Shown here: positions 60,483-64,000 of the stretch, piece after piece
How the letters are laid out: each line of letters starts with the position of its first letter
Position numbering within the stretch: the stretch's first letter is position 1
Assembly (NCBI RefSeq): GCF_004799285.1
Contig: NZ_SSND01000005.1
Coordinates: forward strand, 62,001 to 126,000
Source of the DNA: Aliigemmobacter aestuarii
Lineage (GTDB): Bacteria > Pseudomonadota > Alphaproteobacteria > Rhodobacterales > Rhodobacteraceae
Length of the DNA stretch: 64,000 bases
Direction of reading: 5' to 3'
The notes under the pieces: model-generated
Told to the model about the DNA's origin: nothing
Databases searched by the model: none
What the model saw: the letters and a program-made list of their open reading frames with translations, nothing else
Program-made: the position numbers and the translations under genes

Positions 60483-60617
60483 CGAACGATTCCCGAAAAG
60501 AAAAGCCGAAAATCCGGGCGGCGGCGGCGGTCGCCGGCGTCGACAGCTTGACGCCGGGGCCGGACCGGGGTTCTGTGCTGACAGGTATCTGTGCAGGCCA
60601 GAAAGACCGTTGCAGAA

Positions 60618-61721
60618 ATGGCGCGTTCCAAACGGGCGGCGAAATCGGCCCCGAACCCCTATTCTACCCTTCCGCCGAAAGCCTTCTGGCGCACCGGTGT
60701 CGCAGAGGCGGGCCTCTGGGGGCTGACGGGGCTTTGGGCGTCGAAATGGAAACTGCCCAGTGACGCCCGGTTTGCAACCTTCGGGTCCTGCTTTGCCCAG
60801 CATATCAGCCGGGCGCTGGTGGCGCGCGGGCTGACCTGGTTCAACGCCGAACCCGCGCCGCGCCGGTCCGATCGCGATCAGGCCGCGCGCTACAACTACA
60901 ACGTCTTTTCGGCGCGGACGGCGAACATCTACACGGCGGCACAGCTTCTGGCGCTGGTGCGGCTGGCGTCGGGGCAGGATGCCGCCGATGGCCCTGAACT
61001 CTGGCCCGAGGATGGGCGGTTTCGCGACAGCCTGCGCCCCGCCATCGAACCGCAGGGCTTCATCAGCCGCGACGAGGCGCTTCTGTCGCGCGCCGCCATG
61101 CTGCGGGCCTTCCGCCGCTGCATCACCGATGCCGAGGTCTTCATCTTCACGCTTGGCCTGACCGAAGGGTGGGAAAACCGCAAGACCGGGCAGTGCTATC
61201 CGGTCTGCCCCGGCACCGTGGCCGGGCGGTTCGATCCCGAGGCGCATGTCTTCCGCAACTATGCCTATCCTGACATCCGTGCCGCGCTGGATCAGGCGTT
61301 CGGCCTTATGTGGGGCCTGAACCCCGACCTGCGCATCCTGCTGACGGTCTCGCCCGTGCCGCTGACGGCGACGGCGTCGGGCGGGCATGTCCTGACCGCG
61401 ACGACCTATTCCAAATCGACGCTGCGCGCCGTCGCCGGCGATCTGGCGGCGGCCGACGCGCGGGTCGATTACTTTCCGTCGTACGAGATCATATCCGGCG
61501 CGCCCGCGCGGTCGGGGTTTTTCGAGCCGAACATGCGGTCGGTCGCGCCCGCGGGCGTGGATTTCGTGATGCAGCATTTCTTTGCCGGGCTCGATGTCTC
61601 TGCCCCGGCCCTTCGGCAGGCCGACGCCACGGACGAACGCGAGGCACGGATCGCCGCCGAAATGGAGGCCGAGGAACTGGTGTGCGAGGAAATGGTGCTG
61701 GAGCGGTTCAATGCTTCCTGA
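60618..61721 (+). CDS. GSCFA-domain protein
   Basis: About 367 aa from ATG 60618; GTG 60591 would add 9 residues, and neither has a strong ribosome binding site. FATFGSCFAQHISRALVARG carries the signature GSCFA motif. EVFIFTLGLTEGWENRKTG and LLTVSPVPLTAT match the rest of the domain, which is related to SGNH/GDSL hydrolases. There is no signal peptide. The following gene overlaps by 11 bp and encodes an SGNH-like protein, suggesting a pair acting on a surface polysaccharide or acyl ester. The substrate is unknown. Confidence 0.87.
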   Translation: MARSKRAAKSAPNPYSTLPPKAFWRTGVAEAGLWGLTGLWASKWKLPSDARFATFGSCFAQHISRALVARGLTWFNAEPAPRRSDRDQAARYNYNVFSARTANIYTAAQLLALVRLASGQDAADGPELWPEDGRFRDSLRPAIEPQGFISRDEALLSRAAMLRAFRRCITDAEVFIFTLGLTEGWENRKTGQCYPVCPGTVAGRFDPEAHVFRNYAYPDIRAALDQAFGLMWGLNPDLRILLTVSPVPLTATASGGHVLTATTYSKSTLRAVAGDLAAADARVDYFPSYEIISGAPARSGFFEPNMRSVAPAGVDFVMQHFFAGLDVSAPALRQADATDEREARIAAEMEAEELVCEEMVLERFNAS

Positions 61722-62391
61722 CGTGATCATCCTCGGCGACAGTCATTCCAACGCGCTGATGGAAGGCTGCGAGGCGCATGGCCTGAAGGCCGAGATGATC
61801 CGGTTTTCCGGCAATCTCTGGCATGGCCGCCGGATCGTCGTGCATCCCGAACACGGCGTCTGGATTTCCAAGCCGAAGGCGTTGCAGAGGCAGATCCTCG
61901 ATCTGCGGCAGAAGCTGGGAGGGCGGTCGATCCTGTCGCCCGATGTGCCCGTGATCGGCAGCTTCGGGTTTCACCTTGGACGTTTCGCGCCGATGTTCGG
62001 ATTGCAGGGGCATGTGACGCAACGGTCGGAATTCGAGGCCGATCCCGAAAGCCTGTTCGTGTCCTCGGCCTATGTGCGCGAATACGTCACCGGCCTGCGC
62101 ACCAGCCATGTGCGGTTGGCCAGGCATTTCGACCAGCAGACGAACCTTGTCATGGTCGCCCCCCCGTTCGCCAGCAATCAGCCCAACATGAGGACATTCT
62201 ACGACTTCATGCTGGATTGGATGCGCGCGGTCGGGTTGCGGGTCTATGATCCGAACGCCGATCTTGTGAAGGCTGGAATGGCGCTGGACCCGTCCTATCT
62301 GCTGGACGACGGCCGGCACGGAAATGGCAGGTATGGCGCCGAGGTCATCGGCAACATGATCGCTCAGGGCCTGATCCGCCGCGCCGCATGA
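61711..62391 (+). CDS. SGNH-hydrolase-like protein
   Basis: A 226-aa protein. It begins MLPDVIILGDSHSNALMEG with GDSH, the block I nucleophile motif, and ends with DGRHGNGRYGAEVIGNM, where the Asp-x-x-His pair of block V would lie. The centre (VVHPEHGVWISKPKALQ) is not recognised. The start lies inside the GSCFA gene. Esterase or acyltransferase activity on glycans is possible; the family is poorly known to me. Confidence 0.72.
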   Translation: MLPDVIILGDSHSNALMEGCEAHGLKAEMIRFSGNLWHGRRIVVHPEHGVWISKPKALQRQILDLRQKLGGRSILSPDVPVIGSFGFHLGRFAPMFGLQGHVTQRSEFEADPESLFVSSAYVREYVTGLRTSHVRLARHFDQQTNLVMVAPPFASNQPNMRTFYDFMLDWMRAVGLRVYDPNADLVKAGMALDPSYLLDDGRHGNGRYGAEVIGNMIAQGLIRRAA

Positions 62392-62421
62392 AGGCTTTGG
62401 CCGCAAACGACGGGGCAGGGT

Positions 62422-63087
62422 TTGGAACGGGCATTGGTGATCGGGGCCTCGGGGGCCATCGGCGGGGCACTTGCGCGTGCGCTTGAGGCGCGGGGCCATC
62501 AGGTCACCGCGCTGTCGCGGTCGGGTGACGGGCTGGACCTGACCGATGAGGCCAGCATCGCGGCGGCCCTTGCCGGGCTGAAGGGGCCGTTTCACCGGGT
62601 GATCGTCGCCACCGGCGCGCTGGAACTGAACGGGCATCGCCCCGAAAAGACCCTTCGCGCGCTTGATCCTCATGCGCTGGCAGAACAGTTCGCGCTGAAT
62701 GCAACCGGCCCCGCGCTGGTCCTGAAACACGTCCTGCCGCATCTGCCACGGGACGTGCCCGCGCGCTTTGCTGCCCTGTCGGCGCGGGTCGGGTCGATCG
62801 GGGACAACCGGCTGGGCGGCTGGTATTCCTACCGGGCGGCCAAGGCGGCGCTGAACCAGCTGATCCATACCGCCGCGATCGAGATCGCCCGCACCCATCC
62901 GCAGGCGGTGATCTGCTGCCTGCATCCGGGCACTGTGGCAACGCCCCTGACGGCGGCCTATGCCGGGGGCCATCCGACGGTGACGCCCGAAGTCGCGGCC
63001 CAAAACCTGCTTGCCGTGCTGGACCGGATGACCCCGGCCAACAGCGGCGGCTTCTTTGACTGGAAGGGCGACCCGATCCCATGGTGA
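62422..63087 (+). CDS. Short-chain dehydrogenase/reductase
   Basis: A 221-aa Rossmann protein. The cofactor motif is ALVIGASGAIGGALARALEARG, the catalytic Ser is in ALSARVGSIGDN, and the Tyr/Lys pair is in YSYRAAKAALNQ. TTG at 62422 is the start, with GGGGCAGGG just before it. It is smaller than classical SDRs and belongs to the CsgA/FabG-like type seen next to photolyase genes. Its stop overlaps the photolyase start by 7 bp. Function unknown. Confidence 0.87.
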   Translation: MERALVIGASGAIGGALARALEARGHQVTALSRSGDGLDLTDEASIAAALAGLKGPFHRVIVATGALELNGHRPEKTLRALDPHALAEQFALNATGPALVLKHVLPHLPRDVPARFAALSARVGSIGDNRLGGWYSYRAAKAALNQLIHTAAIEIARTHPQAVICCLHPGTVATPLTAAYAGGHPTVTPEVAAQNLLAVLDRMTPANSGGFFDWKGDPIPW

Positions 63088-64000
63088 GCCTTGTTCTGGT
63101 TCTGGGCGATCAGCTTTCGCAAAGCCTGTCGGCCTTGCGTGCGGCCGATCCGTCGCGCGATGTGGTCGTGATGGCCGAGGTGATGGAGGAAGGCACCTAT
63201 GTGCCCCACCATCCGCAGAAGATCGCGCTGATCCTTGCCGCGATGCGCAAGTTCGCCATGCGGCTTGAGGCGCAGGGCTGGCGGGTGGCCTATACCCGGC
63301 TTGACGATCCCGCGAACACCCAGTCCCTGCCGGGCGAGGTGATGCGCCGCGCTGCCGAATTCGGGGCCGGACACATCCACCTGACCCGCCCCGGCGAATT
63401 CCGGGTTGAAACGGCGCTTCTGGGCCTGCCGCTGGATCAGCACTGGCTCGAGGATGATCGGTTTCTCTGTTCGCGGGCCGAATTCGCCGCTTGGGCCGAG
63501 GGGCGCAAGGTGCTGCGGATGGAATGGTTCTATCGCGAGATGCGGCGGCGCACCGGCTATTTGATGGAGGGCGAGGACCCCGCAGGGGGGCAGTGGAACT
63601 TTGACCACGAAAACCGCAAGCCGGCCGAAGCCGACCTGTTTCGCGCCCCGCCGCCCCGGTTCCCGCCCGATCCCGTCACCGAAGAGGTCCTGGATCTGGT
63701 CGCTGCGCGGTTTCCCGCGCATTTCGGCCGTCTGCGCCCCTTCGGCTGGGCGACCGACCGCGAAGGCGCGCTGGCCGCGCTGGATCATTTCGCGACCCAT
63801 GCGCTTGCGGATTTCGGCAGCTATCAGGATGCGATGCTGGCGGGCGATCCGTTCCTGCACCATTCGCTTCTGTCCCCTTACCTCAACATCGGGCTTCTGG
63901 ACCCGCGCGAGGTCTGCGACCGGGTCGAGGCCGAATGGCGCGCCGGGCGCGTGCCGCTGAATTCCGCCGAAGGCTTCATCCGCCAGATCATCGGCTGGCG
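63081..64000 (+). CDS. FeS-BCP type cryptochrome/photolyase (3' partial)
   Basis: The frame is open to the window end, giving 306 residues of a protein that is usually about 510. The N-terminal alpha/beta domain begins MVSLVLVLGDQLSQSLSAL, the typical start of prokaryotic (6-4) photolyases and CryB/PhrB proteins, and WNFDHENRKPAEADLF is a hallmark stretch. The C-terminal iron-sulfur cysteines lie beyond the window. ATG 63081 or GTG 63084 could be the start. The protein should bind FAD and an antenna cofactor and repair (6-4) photoproducts or act in light signalling. Confidence 0.9.
   Translation, partial: MVSLVLVLGDQLSQSLSALRAADPSRDVVVMAEVMEEGTYVPHHPQKIALILAAMRKFAMRLEAQGWRVAYTRLDDPANTQSLPGEVMRRAAEFGAGHIHLTRPGEFRVETALLGLPLDQHWLEDDRFLCSRAEFAAWAEGRKVLRMEWFYREMRRRTGYLMEGEDPAGGQWNFDHENRKPAEADLFRAPPPRFPPDPVTEEVLDLVAARFPAHFGRLRPFGWATDREGALAALDHFATHALADFGSYQDAMLAGDPFLHHSLLSPYLNIGLLDPREVCDRVEAEWRAGRVPLNSAEGFIRQIIGW

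Overview
The window reads as an alphaproteobacterial chromosome segment, most likely from the Rhodobacteraceae (Rhodobacter/Paracoccus relatives). The evidence is very high-GC coding sequence with many ATGA start/stop overlaps, the gene order mreB-mreC-mreD-mrdA-rodA, amino-acid ABC and TRAP transporter operons, and a FeS-BCP type photolyase next to a short-chain dehydrogenase. The first 12.8 kb is visibly AT-richer, uses less biased codons, and looks acquired.

Island (1-14296). A complete DNA phosphorothioation locus lies at 6505-12825: dndA (cysteine desulfurase, minus strand) diverges from dndB-dndC-dndD-dndE. Facing it is a tightly packed plus-strand module at 1-6432. It encodes a sigma-70 region 4/winged-helix protein (cut by the window start), a phospholipase-D/SF2 helicase fusion, a 63-residue protein, a DndD-like SMC ATPase with a CxC hook, and a 143-residue Dnd-associated protein. 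No dndFGH genes are visible. This module is the probable effector half of a phosphorothioate-sensing antiphage system, resembling in composition the DndCDEA-PbeABCD systems. An IS3-family element (12830-14155) sits 4 bp after dndE. A tRNA-Ser(GCT) follows with its 3' end facing the island, so it is the likely integration site.

Catabolic and transport backbone (15-51 kb). A Rieske oxygenase, RidA, DUF1028 and LysR operon comes first, then a divergent hybrid histidine kinase/LuxR-type regulator pair. Next are a glutamine-synthetase-like ligase with a class III aminotransferase, and an operon resembling the arginine transaminase pathway (aruI-aruH-tetR) divergent from a basic amino acid ABC transporter, with a strong TetR-type operator between them. 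After a CDF metal exporter, an SH3 exported protein and a D-2-hydroxyacid dehydrogenase comes an iron/phosphonate-type ABC transporter behind a Pho-box-like site. Inositol-phosphatase, HAD phosphatase and MaoC-Pta genes follow. A long minus-strand operon (49777-41650) combines an N-formylglutamate-amidohydrolase-like enzyme, TRAP DctQM without a DctP, a tiny ORF, a second glutamine-synthetase-like ligase, aldehyde and alcohol dehydrogenases and an FAD amine oxidase. This suggests a gamma-glutamylated amino-alcohol pathway controlled by a divergent RpiR regulator.

Housekeeping end (51-64 kb). A DMT exporter and a hydroxyacid reductase are followed by the rod-shape operon (mreBCD, mrdA, rodA, minus strand). 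leuA comes next with a leucine-rich leader peptide, indicating attenuation. A GSCFA-domain protein, an SGNH-like protein, an SDR and a photolyase that runs off the window complete the segment. No rRNA genes, CRISPR arrays or complete prophage were seen.
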